Assembly (NCBI GenBank): GCA_020634615.1
Contig: JACKBI010000006.1
Location: 1-64,000 of the forward strand
Reading direction: 5' to 3'
Origin: Anaerolineales bacterium
Lineage (GTDB): Bacteria; Chloroflexota; Anaerolineae; JAAEKA01
Length of the DNA: 64,000 nt
The first letter of the stretch is position 1. Every line of letters begins with the position of its first letter. Under the pieces are notes generated by a model. That model saw only the letters and a program-made list of their open reading frames with translations, was not told where the DNA came from and did no database searches. Shown in pieces: positions 8,945 to 18,595 of the stretch. The position numbers were made by a program, and so were the translations under genes.

Positions 8945-9044
8945 AGCCCCTTCGGGTTTCCATGCGTTCACTGCGACTCGCGCCCCACAACGTCGCATCC
9001 ATCGCAAGCGAGTCGTGGTGAACCACGAGAGACCCGAAGGGGCT
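8945..9044. repeat. Long imperfect hairpin element
   Basis: Arms 8945-8981 and 9008-9044 pair at 29 of 37 positions, with perfect runs at both ends (AGCCCCTTCGGGT outer, CGACTCGC inner). This is too long for a simple terminator and looks like a small mobile palindrome. It lies 45 bp after the secreted-protein stop. Confidence 0.65.
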
Positions 9045-9088
9045 GGCGGACACGTTGGTTGCAAGCAGGACTGATCCCCGCTCGCCAA

Positions 9089-9172
9089 AGGACTGACAGT
9101 CCTGCTCCTTGCTACAAGTCTCTCAGTACATCTGCACGTACGTTAACAGCCGAGCCAGGACTGTCAGTCCTG
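9089..9172. repeat. Paired AGGACTGNCAGTCCTG palindromes
   Basis: Two 16-bp palindromes (9089-9104 and 9157-9172) differ only at the central base. Another copy is at 38063-38077 and a variant (GCGACTGCCAGTCGC) at 26651-26665. All are intergenic. Together with the hairpin just upstream they occupy the 322-bp gap 8901-9222, in which I see no gene. Confidence 0.65.
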
Positions 9173-9222
9173 TCGTACGGCGGTCTTATCCATGACACTC
9201 ATTCATTGGTCGGAGGAGAATC

Positions 9223-11115
9223 ATGTTTCACAGGAAATGGGTCATCGGTTTTGTAATCGTGATGCTGGCGGTCCTCGCGCTGTCCGCCTGCCAGGCGCCG
9301 ACGCCGGAAGTCCAGACAGTGGTGCAGACCGTCGTCGTTCAACAGACGGTGGTGCAGACCGTCGTCCAGCAGGTCGAGGCGACCGTCGAGACGGTCAAGG
9401 AGGTGGTAGTCACCGCGACGCCTGAGGCTGGCGAGAAGGTGACGCTCGACATCAACCTGAGCGAGGACCCGGCGACCATGGATCCGTCGCTGGTTTCCGA
9501 TGTGAATTCGGCAGAAGTGGTGGACAACTTGTTTCTGGGCCTGACCAACATCGGCGCCGACGGCAGCGTCGAGCCGGAGCTGGCCACCGACTGGAGCGTC
9601 TCCGACGACCGGCTCACCTACACGTTCACCATGCGCGACGACGCCACCTGGGTGCGCTACACGCCGTCGGGCGGCATGGAGGAACTGGGGCCGGTCACCG
9701 CCTACGACGTGGTCTACGGCGTGCGCCGCACCTGTGACCCGCGTACGGGAGCGACCTACGCCTACATCGACTACATCATCGCCGGCTGCCAGGAACTGAA
9801 CACCGCCGACCTGAACGGGCTGAGCGACGACGCGATGCAGGCGCTGGTGGACGCGGTCGGCGTCACCGCACCCGACAGCTACACCGTCCAGTTCACCGTG
9901 GATACGCCGGCTGCCTATTTCCCCGGCATCGCCGGCATGTGGGGCAACCGGCCGCAATACCGGGCCGCCATCGAGGAGCACGGCGAGCACTGGACCGATC
10001 CCGGCTACATGGTCAGCAACGGCCCCTACACGCTGGTGAGCTGGTTCCACGGCGACAACATGGTGCTGGAGAAGAACCCCTTCTGGTACGGCTGGGCCGA
10101 CGCGACCGGCAACATCGAGCGCATCGAGATCGTCATGGTGCCGGAGGAGGCAACCGGTTTCGCGCTGTACGAGACCGGTGAGCTGGACACGGAGGGCATT
10201 CCCTACGCCGAGCGCGAGCGGGTCCAGAACGACCCAGAGTTGAGCCAGCAATACAGCCGCTATCCGCTCGCCTGCACCACCTATGTCGGCTTCACCGACT
10301 CCAAGCCGCCCATGGACAACGTTCTGGTGCGGCGGGCGCTGTCGGCCGCCATCGACCGCCAGAGCCTGATCGACAACATCACCCGGGACAACCGCATCCC
10401 GGCCAACGCGTTTGCCCCGGCTATGATCTTCGGCAACGCGGCCGGCGACACCGGGATCGCTCCCTGGACGCTGCCCGAAAGCATGGGCGGCTGGGGTTAC
10501 GAGAAGGCGCTGGCGCAGGCCAGGGAATGGCTGGCCGAGGCAGGCTATCCCAATGGGGAGGGCTTTCCGACGATCAGTTATTTGCACGTCAAGGCCGAGA
10601 GCGCCAGCCAGATTGCCCAGGCTATCCAGGCTATGTGGAAGGAGGGACTGGGCATCGATATGCAGATCGAGACCCAGGAGGGCAATGTTGTGCTGAACAC
10701 GCTGCAACCGACCACGCCCCTGACCGAGCGGCCGCACACCTGGTACATGGGCTGGTGCGCCGACTACGCCGACGAGAACAACTGGGTGCATGAAGTGTTC
10801 AACACGGACGAAGGAGCGAACTGGCTGAGCTGGGACGAAAGCGCCAATGCGCCGCTGGGGCCGGACGGCAAGAGCTTCAACCAACTGACCGAGGAAGCGC
10901 AACGTTCTGAGGATCCGGTCGAGCGCCAGGTGCTGTACCGGGCAGCCGAGAAGATCCTTGTGGATGACGCTGCAGGCTTTGCACCGCTCTACTATCCGGT
11001 GGGCAGCGTGGTTACCAAGCCGTACCTGCAGCGCACGTATCCTACTGTTGGCGGCAATGAATGGTACACGTGGGTACTTGATTGGGACGCCAAGCAGGAG
11101 GCGTTGGGTCGGTAG
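9223..11115 (+). CDS. Oligopeptide-type ABC transporter substrate-binding lipoprotein (SBP_bac_5 family)
   Basis: A 630-aa protein with a GGAGGAGA ribosome site, a signal peptide ending in a lipobox (LSACQ), then a low-complexity Val/Gln/Thr linker (residues about 28-60) that lifts the domain off the membrane. The remainder matches the peptide/nickel-binding family: the DPSLVSDVNSAEVVDNLFLG entry, YDVVYGVRRTCDP, and the long two-lobe body through VVTKPYLQRTYPTVGG. It should capture peptides or similar solutes outside the membrane. No permease or ATPase gene is beside it, so it is an orphan that must share a transporter encoded elsewhere. It sits between regulator modules 1 and 2. Confidence 0.9.
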   Translation: MFHRKWVIGFVIVMLAVLALSACQAPTPEVQTVVQTVVVQQTVVQTVVQQVEATVETVKEVVVTATPEAGEKVTLDINLSEDPATMDPSLVSDVNSAEVVDNLFLGLTNIGADGSVEPELATDWSVSDDRLTYTFTMRDDATWVRYTPSGGMEELGPVTAYDVVYGVRRTCDPRTGATYAYIDYIIAGCQELNTADLNGLSDDAMQALVDAVGVTAPDSYTVQFTVDTPAAYFPGIAGMWGNRPQYRAAIEEHGEHWTDPGYMVSNGPYTLVSWFHGDNMVLEKNPFWYGWADATGNIERIEIVMVPEEATGFALYETGELDTEGIPYAERERVQNDPELSQQYSRYPLACTTYVGFTDSKPPMDNVLVRRALSAAIDRQSLIDNITRDNRIPANAFAPAMIFGNAAGDTGIAPWTLPESMGGWGYEKALAQAREWLAEAGYPNGEGFPTISYLHVKAESASQIAQAIQAMWKEGLGIDMQIETQEGNVVLNTLQPTTPLTERPHTWYMGWCADYADENNWVHEVFNTDEGANWLSWDESANAPLGPDGKSFNQLTEEAQRSEDPVERQVLYRAAEKILVDDAAGFAPLYYPVGSVVTKPYLQRTYPTVGGNEWYTWVLDWDAKQEALGR

Positions 11116-11335
11116 CCACCAACACTCAAGAAATTCAGGATGAACGAGTCGTACCTCTAGCCCAGATAGGGCTCGGCGCCTATCAATCGGCCCGGCAACT
11201 AGAACAGCCGAACCACCAGTGAAGTGGGTCTCTTGTCGTAGGGCTTGAGACCCTTCGCTGGCGGATTTCGGTAAAAAAATTGTGCGCTACATTCTGTTCA
11301 TGGCGACGATTTTTCGCAAGCATCAGTTTCGCCAG

Positions 11336-13981
11336 TTAGCATTGCCGGCTCCTCGTCGTCAACGCTTTCAGGAGGATTGAGATCGCTTCCACTGCTGTCT
11401 CTTCGAACGTGCGGCGCTGGCCGTCCCAGTACGCGCGCTTTCGAACTCCACTTCATCAGAGGTGTGTTCTGATAAGTTCCACGTTTCGAGCATAGTCTGC
11501 GAGATGAATGGGAAAGTGGACGACCGTCGTCCCAGCCAGACTATCGACTGTACCGAGAATGTTGGCAGCAAGTTGATATCGATTCAAAGCAACGGCGAGA
11601 GTGGCTACGCCAATGAGATATTCCGACATCGAACTCCTGTTGTGGCTCCTGCCAGTTACCAAAAGCTGGCCTGAATACAGTATAATGCTTGGTGGTGCTC
11701 CCCAGTTGCAGTGGGCAAGATAGGCCAGAGATCGGAACACTGAATTAACATCTTCGTGATTTCCCAGTTCGGATTTCAATACCAGGGCTTCATCAAGGAA
11801 TGCCTTTGCAGCAGTGAAGTCTTTCTGTCGTGTTGCTACTTCTCCCAAATCGATCAAACAGCCAGAGATGAATGGTTTGCCTTCCTGAATGCGCGCTTCG
11901 CCAGCGTTTGCTCCAGCATCAATCGCGCGGTAGTCAGGTCCCCGGCATTAAAAGCATTGATTTTGCCAACACGTACTTCGGCCAGGGAAAATGAAAACCG
12001 GTCTGCTGTGCGATTGAAACCGACTCTTCAGCAAGCGTGCGCACATGCACGAGGTCTGTTCCACTGTATATCCTTTACAGTCAGCCATCAGTACCAGGGC
12101 GTATGCTGTGCCTCCTGGTTCGTTCAGCACGCGGTAAAGCGCGAGGGGAACGAGCGAAAGTGTTCAAGAGCCGTGCTCCATCCAGATTTTACCCAGGAAA
12201 CTCGCCCTAGTCCCAGGAGCGCATCAGCCTCTCCTTTCCGGATATCCAATCGCCTTGACTAAGTTCAAGGCTTTGCTCTTCAAACCATTGTGCCTTGTCA
12301 AAGTCATCGTTCTGGATCATCAGTATTCCGGCTTCGAACAACAGCCTAGCCCTGGCGATTGTTTGATCCGATGCTCTAGCCAGATTCAAACCTCGTCGTT
12401 AAGGCGCGCCTTCCCGGAACGGACCTCGTTGACCATACCAATGCACCAGATGGGTAGTCAAAATCAGCGCTGCCTGTGTATCATGCTCGAAGGTCCATGA
12501 AAGAGCCTTGCGTGTGTTGTGGATCTCGTTGTCGATCAGTCGGTTCAACAGTGGTTTCCGGGGTTGATCTCTGTCTTGTCGGCTCGGTCGATGATATCCA
12601 AGAAGCAGCGGGCATGGCGCTCACGTAATGCAGTTTCTTCCTTTTTGACGACCAGCCGCTCCAAGGCGTACTCGCGCACAGTCTCCAGCATTACGTAGCG
12701 TTGTCCGCCATACATACCGTGTTTCTCGGCAAGCAGGTTCTTGTCCAGTAGCGAACCGATGCCGTCGAGAACCTGAGCGGAGGAGAAGGTGAGCGGGAGG
12801 GGGAGAGAGGGTGTCTCCGCACAGCAGTTCGGCCGCTTCCAGTGTGAAGCCGCCGACGAAGACGGACAAGTAGCATGAAAAGCGTCTGCTCGGCCGGCGA
12901 GAGCAGGTCGTAGCTCCAGCCGATGGCGCCGCGCAGGGTCTTCTGGCGGGCGGAGACGTCGCGCAGGCCGTCCGTTGACAGCAGCCACGGTCCGTGCAAA
13001 GCCGTTGAGTAGCTCGTTTGGCGGCAGCAGCTTGACGCGCGCCGCCACCAGTTCGATGGCCAGCGGCAGCCCGTCCAGCCGGCGGCACACAGCTCGGCCA
13101 CGGCGGCCGCGTTGCCGTCATCCACCGCGAAGTCGGGCAGCACCGCCTCGGCGCGATCGGCGAACAGTTCAACTGCCGGGTAGCGCAGCATGTCCTCGGC
13201 TGTGGCGACGCTGCCGGCCGCGCGGATGCGGGAAGCGCCAGAGGCTGCACCGTCACCTGCCGTTCGCCGCGGACCCGCAAAGGTTGGCGGCTGGTTACCA
13301 GGACGTGCAGCCAGGGACAGCGGCGCAGCAGGTCGTCCACCAGCGGTGCGGCGGCGACGATCTGCTCGAAGTTGTCCAGCACCAGTAACAGGTGCTTCTC
13401 CTCCAGATATGCGCGCAGTTGCAGTTCAGGCGGGTTGGGTCCGCTCATCTGCAATCCCAGCGCCTGCGCGATGGCCGCGGCAACCTGGTCAGGGTCGCTG
13501 ACCGGCGCCAGGCGGACGAAGAAGACGCCGTCGTCGAACTGATCCAACACGTCCTCGGCCGCGGCCAGGAGAGCCGCGTCTTGCCGACGCCGGGCGGCCC
13601 GACCAGCGTTACCAGCCGCGCGCCGTCGCTCAGCAGCCGTCGTCGCACCACGGTGATGTCATGTGCGCGGCCGATGAGCGGGGTGAGTTGGGCGGGGAGG
13701 TTGTTGGGGCGTTGGGGCTGTAGCAGTCGCGCGCTTTGGCCGTGAAGTCATCGTCAAGGCCGCGCGCCATGGCGATCAGCGCGGCAGGTCGGCATCGTCC
13801 ACGCGCGGAGCGCCTGTGCGAGCGAGGTGACCAGCGGCGCGGACGGTTGCAGGTCGCCGCTTTCGATTTTGCGCAGCGTGACCTCTGCGCAGCCGGCCTG
13901 CTGCGCCAGCGCTTTCTGCGTCAGCCCCAGCGCCTTGCGTCGCTGCCTTAGCCAGTGGCCGAAGGTAGGTGTCATGCCCAT
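11336..13981 (-). pseudogene. Frameshifted HTH-NB-ARC-TPR regulator, copy B
   Basis: The ATG at 13981 opens the same HTH as the other copies (GLTQKALAQQAGCAEVTLRK). After about 58 residues the frame breaks, then resumes as separate pieces: Walker A region near 13560-13651, NB-ARC near 12700-13550, TPR pieces at 12207-12389 and 11456-11857, and a closing WDGQRRTFEETAVEAISILL ending at a stop at 11336-11338. The locus has nearly the full length of its paralogues (2646 bp), so it was a complete gene. There are many single- and double-base indels, several in GC-repeat words. It is either a decaying gene or poorly resolved assembly. It diverges from the repeat-bearing secreted protein at 14226. 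Confidence 0.75.
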
Positions 13982-14060
13982 TGCATATCTTCACTGAGAT
14001 TGAGCCAAAGTTGCTCCATCGAGTTCTGGTGCTATGCCAGGTTCAAATTGCGGTGCGTTT

Positions 14061-14093
14061 ATTTTACCACACTTATATCGCTTTTGTATCGGT
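14061..14093 (+). promoter_or_regulatory. TAYCR triple-pentamer element, site B
   Basis: TACCA (14065-14069), TATCG (14076-14080) and TATCG (14087-14091), again at exact 11-bp spacing. It differs from site A at only two positions over 33 bp. It lies 80 bp upstream of regulator copy B and 133 bp upstream of the secreted protein at 14226. A further shared stretch with module A (GCTTTGCG ... GTTTACTT) follows. Confidence 0.65.
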
Positions 14094-14225
14094 TTGAGGT
14101 TGAAACAGAGCGAGCTTTGCGGTTTACTTGAAACAACAGTAATGCGGCGAAATGCGTGCAAGCGGTCGCCGACTACTCTTGTGGGCACGTCAATCCCTGG
14201 TTCATCCTCTGGAAGGAGATTTCTC

Positions 14226-15956
14226 ATGAAGCGCTCGACAGTGGTGGTATTGTTCCTCGTAGTCATCTTGGCTAGCATGGGCCTCTCGACCGCGCAGCCG
14301 GTCAGGGCGGATTCTCAGGTTCAGGGCGTCTGGGTGTTCTCCGATGAGGTCAGCGCCTTGGCCAGCCGCGATGCGCTTGTCCAGCGCAGCGCGGCCAGCG
14401 GCGTGACCGACCTCTATCTCAGCGTCTATCATTCGCCCGCCAGCAGCGCCGGTCGTCTGATGTATGAGGACGGCGACATGGCTGACTTGATCGGCAAGGC
14501 GCACCTCAACGACCTTGCGGTCTGGGCAGCGTATGGGAACGTCGACTGGCCGGCCATCGGATGCAGCGAGGCGGCCTGGCCCTTGCAGCGCATGGCGGAG
14601 GTCGTCGCCTACAACGCAGCCAACCCGGCTGCGCAGTTCGACGGCGTGATTCTCGACGTCGAGCCGCCGGAGCCGCAAAGCGAGGCTGATTTTCAGAACC
14701 TGCTCGCCCTGTATCAATGCACCCGTGCCTTCCTGCCCGGCGACGTGAGGCTGGCCGTCGCGATCCGTTTCTACTGGGATACACCGGTGGCATATCCGGC
14801 GGGCGGGCCGGTCAAGCCGGTCTACCAGCACGTCGTCGATCTTGACCTCGACCAGATCGTGGTGATGGGCTACCGGGACTTCGCCGGCACGGCCAACTGC
14901 AACGAGGGCGATGGCTTGATCTGCCTCGACCAGGACGAGATCGCGTATGCGGACGCGGTTCTCAAGCCTGACCTGATCCTGGTGGGCCTCGAGACTTCGA
15001 ACTGCTCGCCGGGCTGCGGGCCGGAGAAGGTGACCTTCTTTGAGGAAGGGCAGGCGGCAATGAACAGCGAGGCCCAGGCGGTCGCGGCCCACTTTGCCGC
15101 CAACCCCAGCTTCGGCGGGTTTGCCATCCATCGCTACAACGGCTCTTACCTGTCCGGTCTGCCTGCTTGGCCGGCCGAGAACCCACCGCCGCCGCAGGGC
15201 GTCGTCATCAGGCTGCTGGACAGCCAGGGCAACGGACTGGCCGGCGGCACGGCACAGTATTACGCCGGCGGCTGGCAGGCCCTCCCGGGCAGCACAGACG
15301 GCAGCGGACTCCTGGTCACCGATATTCCCGTGTCCAGCGGCAACCTGAGCTTTCGCATGACCTACGCCGGCGCGTCGCAGCAACTGGCGCAAAACGTTAC
15401 CAGCGACCCGACCGTCACCTTCCAGACGACCAACGTCACCGTCGAACTGCGCGACAGCCACGGCAACCTGATCCCGGACGAGATGGGAACCGGCGCCGTG
15501 CAGTACTACGCGGGCGGCTGGCGTGACTTCGGCGTGACCGCGGGCGGGCAGGCCAGCAAGGAACTGCTGCCGCTGAGCTACAGCTTCGCCCTGACCTACG
15601 CCAACGCCCGCCAGCAGTTGAACGGCCAGGACGTTGGCTTCAAACCCGACCGTCACCTTCCAGACGACCAACGTGACCGTCGAACTGCGCGACAGCCACG
15701 GCAACCTGATCCCGGACGAGATGGGAACCGGCGCCGTGCAGTACTACGCCGGCGGCTGGCGCGACTTTGGCGTGACCGCGGGCGGGCAGGCCAGCAAGGA
15801 ACTGCTGCCGCTGAGCTACAGCTTCGCGATGACCTGCGCCAACGCGCGCCAGAGTTGAACGGCCAGAACGTCGGTGCGAACCCGGTCGTCACCTTCCAGA
15901 CGACCAACGTCACCGTCGAACTGCGCGACAGCCTTCGGCAACCTGATCCCGGATGA
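14226..15956 (+). CDS. Secreted glycoside-hydrolase-like protein with 79-aa repeats (N-terminal part, frame breaks later)
   Basis: The ATG at 14226 follows AAGGAGAT and starts a signal peptide (MKRSTVVVLFLVVILASMG). Residues about 35-310 look like a TIM-barrel glycosidase-type domain: FDGVILDVEPPEP resembles the acidic active-site strand of GH18-like enzymes, and QIVVMGYRDF a later strand. From about residue 320 come repeats with the signature QYYAGGW. The natural frame is lost near 15640, inside the repeats, and recovered in pieces to 16549. It should act outside the cell, perhaps on glycans; enzyme activity is inference. It is the divergent partner of regulator copy B. Confidence 0.65.
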   Translation: MKRSTVVVLFLVVILASMGLSTAQPVRADSQVQGVWVFSDEVSALASRDALVQRSAASGVTDLYLSVYHSPASSAGRLMYEDGDMADLIGKAHLNDLAVWAAYGNVDWPAIGCSEAAWPLQRMAEVVAYNAANPAAQFDGVILDVEPPEPQSEADFQNLLALYQCTRAFLPGDVRLAVAIRFYWDTPVAYPAGGPVKPVYQHVVDLDLDQIVVMGYRDFAGTANCNEGDGLICLDQDEIAYADAVLKPDLILVGLETSNCSPGCGPEKVTFFEEGQAAMNSEAQAVAAHFAANPSFGGFAIHRYNGSYLSGLPAWPAENPPPPQGVVIRLLDSQGNGLAGGTAQYYAGGWQALPGSTDGSGLLVTDIPVSSGNLSFRMTYAGASQQLAQNVTSDPTVTFQTTNVTVELRDSHGNLIPDEMGTGAVQYYAGGWRDFGVTAGGQASKELLPLSYSFALTYANARQQLNGQDVGFKPDRHLPDDQRDRRTARQPRQPDPGRDGNRRRAVLRRRLARLWRDRGRAGQQGTAAAELQLRDDLRQRAPELNGQNVGANPVVTFQTTNVTVELRDSLRQPDPG

Positions 15957-16369
15957 GGCGGGAACCGGCGCGGTGCAGTACTACGCCGGCGGCTGGCGCG
16001 ACTTCGGCGTGACCTGCGGGCGGGCAGGCCAGCAAAGAGCTGCTGCCGCTGAGCTACAGCTTCGCGATGACCTACGCCAACGCCCGCCAGCAGTTGAACG
16101 GCCAGAACGTCGCGGCGAACCCGGTCGTCACCTTCCAGACGACCAACGTCACCGTCGAACTGCGCGACAGCGGCGCCAACCTGATCCCGGATGAGGCGGG
16201 AACCGGCGCGGTGCAGTACTACGCCGGCGGCTGGCGCGACTTCGGCGTCACTGCGGGCGGGCAGGCCAGCAAGGAGCTGCTGCCGCTGAGCTACAGCTTC
16301 GCCATGACCTACGCCAACGCCCGCCAGCAGTTGAACGGCCAGAACGTCGCGGCGAACGCCATCGTCACC
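15420..16369 (+). repeat. Four 237-bp tandem repeats encoding 79-aa units
   Basis: Units begin at 15420, 15658, 15894 and 16133, and a divergent partial unit begins at 16370. Distances are 238, 236, 239 and 237 bp, so three junctions carry net indels of +1, -1 and +2 relative to 79 codons. Each unit encodes TFQTTNVTVELRDS, then GTGAVQYYAGGWRDFGVTAG, then LLPLSYSFAMTYANARQQLN. A diverged unit precedes the array. Repeats are nearly identical in DNA, which points to recent expansion. Confidence 0.85.
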
Positions 16370-16549
16370 TTCCAGACCGGGCAGGTTCATTCTGACAGCG
16401 GAACGGCCATCCAGTACTACGCCGGTGGCTGGCGCAGCTTCGTGCAGGACATGCAGCTTTTGCCTGCGTCGTACACATTCCGTTTTAGCGACGCAACTCC
16501 GAACCAGGCTTATCCCATCGCCCCGGGCGTCACGAACATGATCCACTAG
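16067..16549 (+). CDS. C-terminal part of the 79-aa-repeat secreted protein
   Basis: This open segment returns to the frame of the protein that starts at 14226. It holds the last full 79-aa unit and a shortened terminal unit (IQYYAGGWRSFVQDMQLLPA), ending at a stop at 16549. There is no ribosome site and no signal peptide, so it is not an independent gene. No membrane anchor or sorting motif follows, suggesting the full protein is released or bound through its repeats. Confidence 0.6.
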   Translation: MTYANARQQLNGQNVAANPVVTFQTTNVTVELRDSGANLIPDEAGTGAVQYYAGGWRDFGVTAGGQASKELLPLSYSFAMTYANARQQLNGQNVAANAIVTFQTGQVHSDSGTAIQYYAGGWRSFVQDMQLLPASYTFRFSDATPNQAYPIAPGVTNMIH

Positions 16550-16625
16550 CGAAGGGGACATCTCGCCCGACGCTCAGGCCGCGACACGTGATCCAGATTC
16601 AGTTCGCAGGAAGGAGCCATTCCGA

Positions 16626-17045
16626 ATGAAACGCGCACTATTTTCCAGCATCTTTGCCGCCCTGGTCGTGCTCATCACAACCGCTTCGGTTAGCGCAGTC
16701 TCGCAATCGGCCGCGCCAACCGCGCCTGGCGACTGCCCTCCAGATACAATAACCAACATTCTCTATCAGACTGGGTTTGAGTCCGGTGCAGATGGATGGA
16801 CCAGCGGCGGATTGCGCGATTCCTGGGCTATTGGCGGCGGCAACGCTCATGGCGGCAGTTCAAACTATCACGCCGTTGACCCACCCCAGATCTCCGACCA
16901 ACGACTGGTCTCGCCACCCGTCGCGTTGCCCTCCGGCCAGAATCCGTCACGTTCCAGTTCTGGCACGTCCCAGCCCTCGAGCCCAACGGCCCTGGCGCCT
17001 GCTTTGATGGCGGCATCCTCGAAGTTTCGGTCAACGATGGCGTGA
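16626..17045 (+). CDS. Anchored surface protein, part 1 of 3 (frameshifted)
   Basis: Preceded by GGAAGGAGC, the ATG at 16626 opens a signal peptide (MKRALFSSIFAALVVLITTA). The mature part (YQTGFESGADGWTSGGLRDSW) is typical of a secreted domain that begins with a 'fat fused' jelly-roll-like segment. The frame slips by one base near 16945: the downstream frame continues the same domain as VTFQFWHVPALEPNGPG. The gene therefore continues as the open frame beginning at 17042. Confidence 0.65.
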   Translation: MKRALFSSIFAALVVLITTASVSAVSQSAAPTAPGDCPPDTITNILYQTGFESGADGWTSGGLRDSWAIGGGNAHGGSSNYHAVDPPQISDQRLVSPPVALPSGQNPSRSSSGTSQPSSPTALAPALMAASSKFRSTMA

Positions 17046-18595
17046 ACTGGGTGCAGGTTCCACAACTCTCCCTGTTGGCAGGCCAATACCATGGCGTGGT
17101 TTCCAACGGGTATGCTAACCCTCTCGGTGGCCTGAATGCCTGGTGCGGTACGACCGGATATATGAACAGCATCGCCGATGTCAGCCAGTTTGCCGGACAG
17201 ACTGTGCGGTTTGCTTTGCGCCTGGGAAGTGACACTTCAGCGGGCGATACCGGCTGGGATGTCGACGACGTGACTGTTCAGAGCTGCCAGCCCGCCAACA
17301 TCGATGTCAGTCCGTTGAGCATGAGCAGCATGCAGGCGGCCAACACGACCACCAACCAAACCCTCACCGTCGCGAACACCGGCGGCGGCACGCTGAACTG
17401 GCAGATTGCCGAGGAACCCGTCGCCTTACCCGAAAATGCCGGTCAGCGTGTGCCGGCCCAACCGGCCGCAACGTGCGATAATCCAGCCGATGTGAGCTGG
17501 CTTTCGCTTAGCCCGGCCAGCGGCTCCAACGCCGGCGGCGCCAATACGCCGGTGACAGTTGCCATCGACTCGACGGGTCTGCCTGCTGGCATCTACACGG
17601 CCAATCTGTGTGTCACCAGCAACGACCCTGATCCTGGCCCGGGCAACGGCGCCGGACTGGTGGTAGTGCCAGTGCAGATGATGGTCGACCAGAGCTGTAT
17701 CTCCGGGACAGTGTACGCCTACGACACAAGCCAACCTATGCCAGGCGCTCATGTCCAGGTGTGCAGTGCAACCGATTCTTGCAATGTCGCAGAAACCGAT
17801 GCGTCTGGGCAGTATGCTGTATGCGGACTGGACGCTGGCGAATACGACATCCTGGCCTTTCCTGCGCCCAATCGGAACGTTCTGCCTGCCACGCTTGGGC
17901 CTGTCACCCTTCCTGCAAGCACCGTTGTTGGCGACCAGGATCTGATACTGGTTGCCCCCGCGGCGCCGCCCGCCGGAACTACGATCACCAACATTGGCAT
18001 AGCAAGTAGCGGATTGCCAGTCGTGTACTGGGCCAGTGATTTGACCCTGACGACCCATGGTTGCACGGCTGGAACAGCCAGCTATGAGGTTGACCATGAC
18101 GGCGGCATCGTTCGCAGCGGGACGATGGCAGAAGGTCCCGATGGTGTCTACACTGCCGTCATTCCGCAGCTTCAGCCGGTGCATGGCTACGCAACGATTA
18201 CAATCACGCTAACATGTCCTGGCGGTGGTGTCACCACCATTTCATTTGGTATGTACATCGATCCCAGCGGTCATGTATTCACCACGGGCGGCGTGCCCAT
18301 CGGCGGGGCGACGGTAACGCTATATCGCTCCGACGCATCCGGTGGCCCCTTTGCGCCGGTGCCCAACGGCAGTGGTCTCATGGCGCCGGAGAACCGTACC
18401 AATCCTGACACAACCGATGCCGCCGGCCGCTTCGGCTGGAATGTGCTTGCCGGCTATTACGTCGTGCGGGCTGAGGCGGCCGGATGTTACGCCCCGGGAA
18501 CCCGGACCAGGCGTACGTGGAGAGCCCTGTGTTGCCCGTACCGCCTCCGGTCACCGATCTTGACCTGCGTCTGGAATGCCCCGCCCTGGGAGTAA
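17042..18595 (+). CDS. Anchored surface protein, part 2 of 3 (BACON-like and carboxypeptidase-regulatory-like domains)
   Basis: This frame completes the first domain (to DVDDVTVQSC), then has a stretch like a bacterial Ig/BACON-type domain (NIDVSPLSMSSMQAANTTTN; TGGGTLNWQIAEEP), and then domains of CarboxypepD_reg type (SGTVYAYDTSQPMPGAHVQV and GHVFTTGGVPIGGATVTLYR). Such beta-sandwich modules are adhesive or structural parts of large surface proteins. The frame is lost near 18495, where the continuation reads NPDQAYVESPVLPVPPP in the next frame. No separate start is implied at 17042. Confidence 0.65.
   Translation: MNWVQVPQLSLLAGQYHGVVSNGYANPLGGLNAWCGTTGYMNSIADVSQFAGQTVRFALRLGSDTSAGDTGWDVDDVTVQSCQPANIDVSPLSMSSMQAANTTTNQTLTVANTGGGTLNWQIAEEPVALPENAGQRVPAQPAATCDNPADVSWLSLSPASGSNAGGANTPVTVAIDSTGLPAGIYTANLCVTSNDPDPGPGNGAGLVVVPVQMMVDQSCISGTVYAYDTSQPMPGAHVQVCSATDSCNVAETDASGQYAVCGLDAGEYDILAFPAPNRNVLPATLGPVTLPASTVVGDQDLILVAPAAPPAGTTITNIGIASSGLPVVYWASDLTLTTHGCTAGTASYEVDHDGGIVRSGTMAEGPDGVYTAVIPQLQPVHGYATITITLTCPGGGVTTISFGMYIDPSGHVFTTGGVPIGGATVTLYRSDASGGPFAPVPNGSGLMAPENRTNPDTTDAAGRFGWNVLAGYYVVRAEAAGCYAPGTRTRRTWRALCCPYRLRSPILTCVWNAPPWE

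Noticed and set aside
9199..10902. A 567-aa minus-strand frame
   Set aside because: Antisense to the solute-binding lipoprotein; composition typical of a shadow frame.
15420..16369. Possible CRISPR array
   Set aside because: Repeats are 237 bp, coding, contiguous and without unique spacers.
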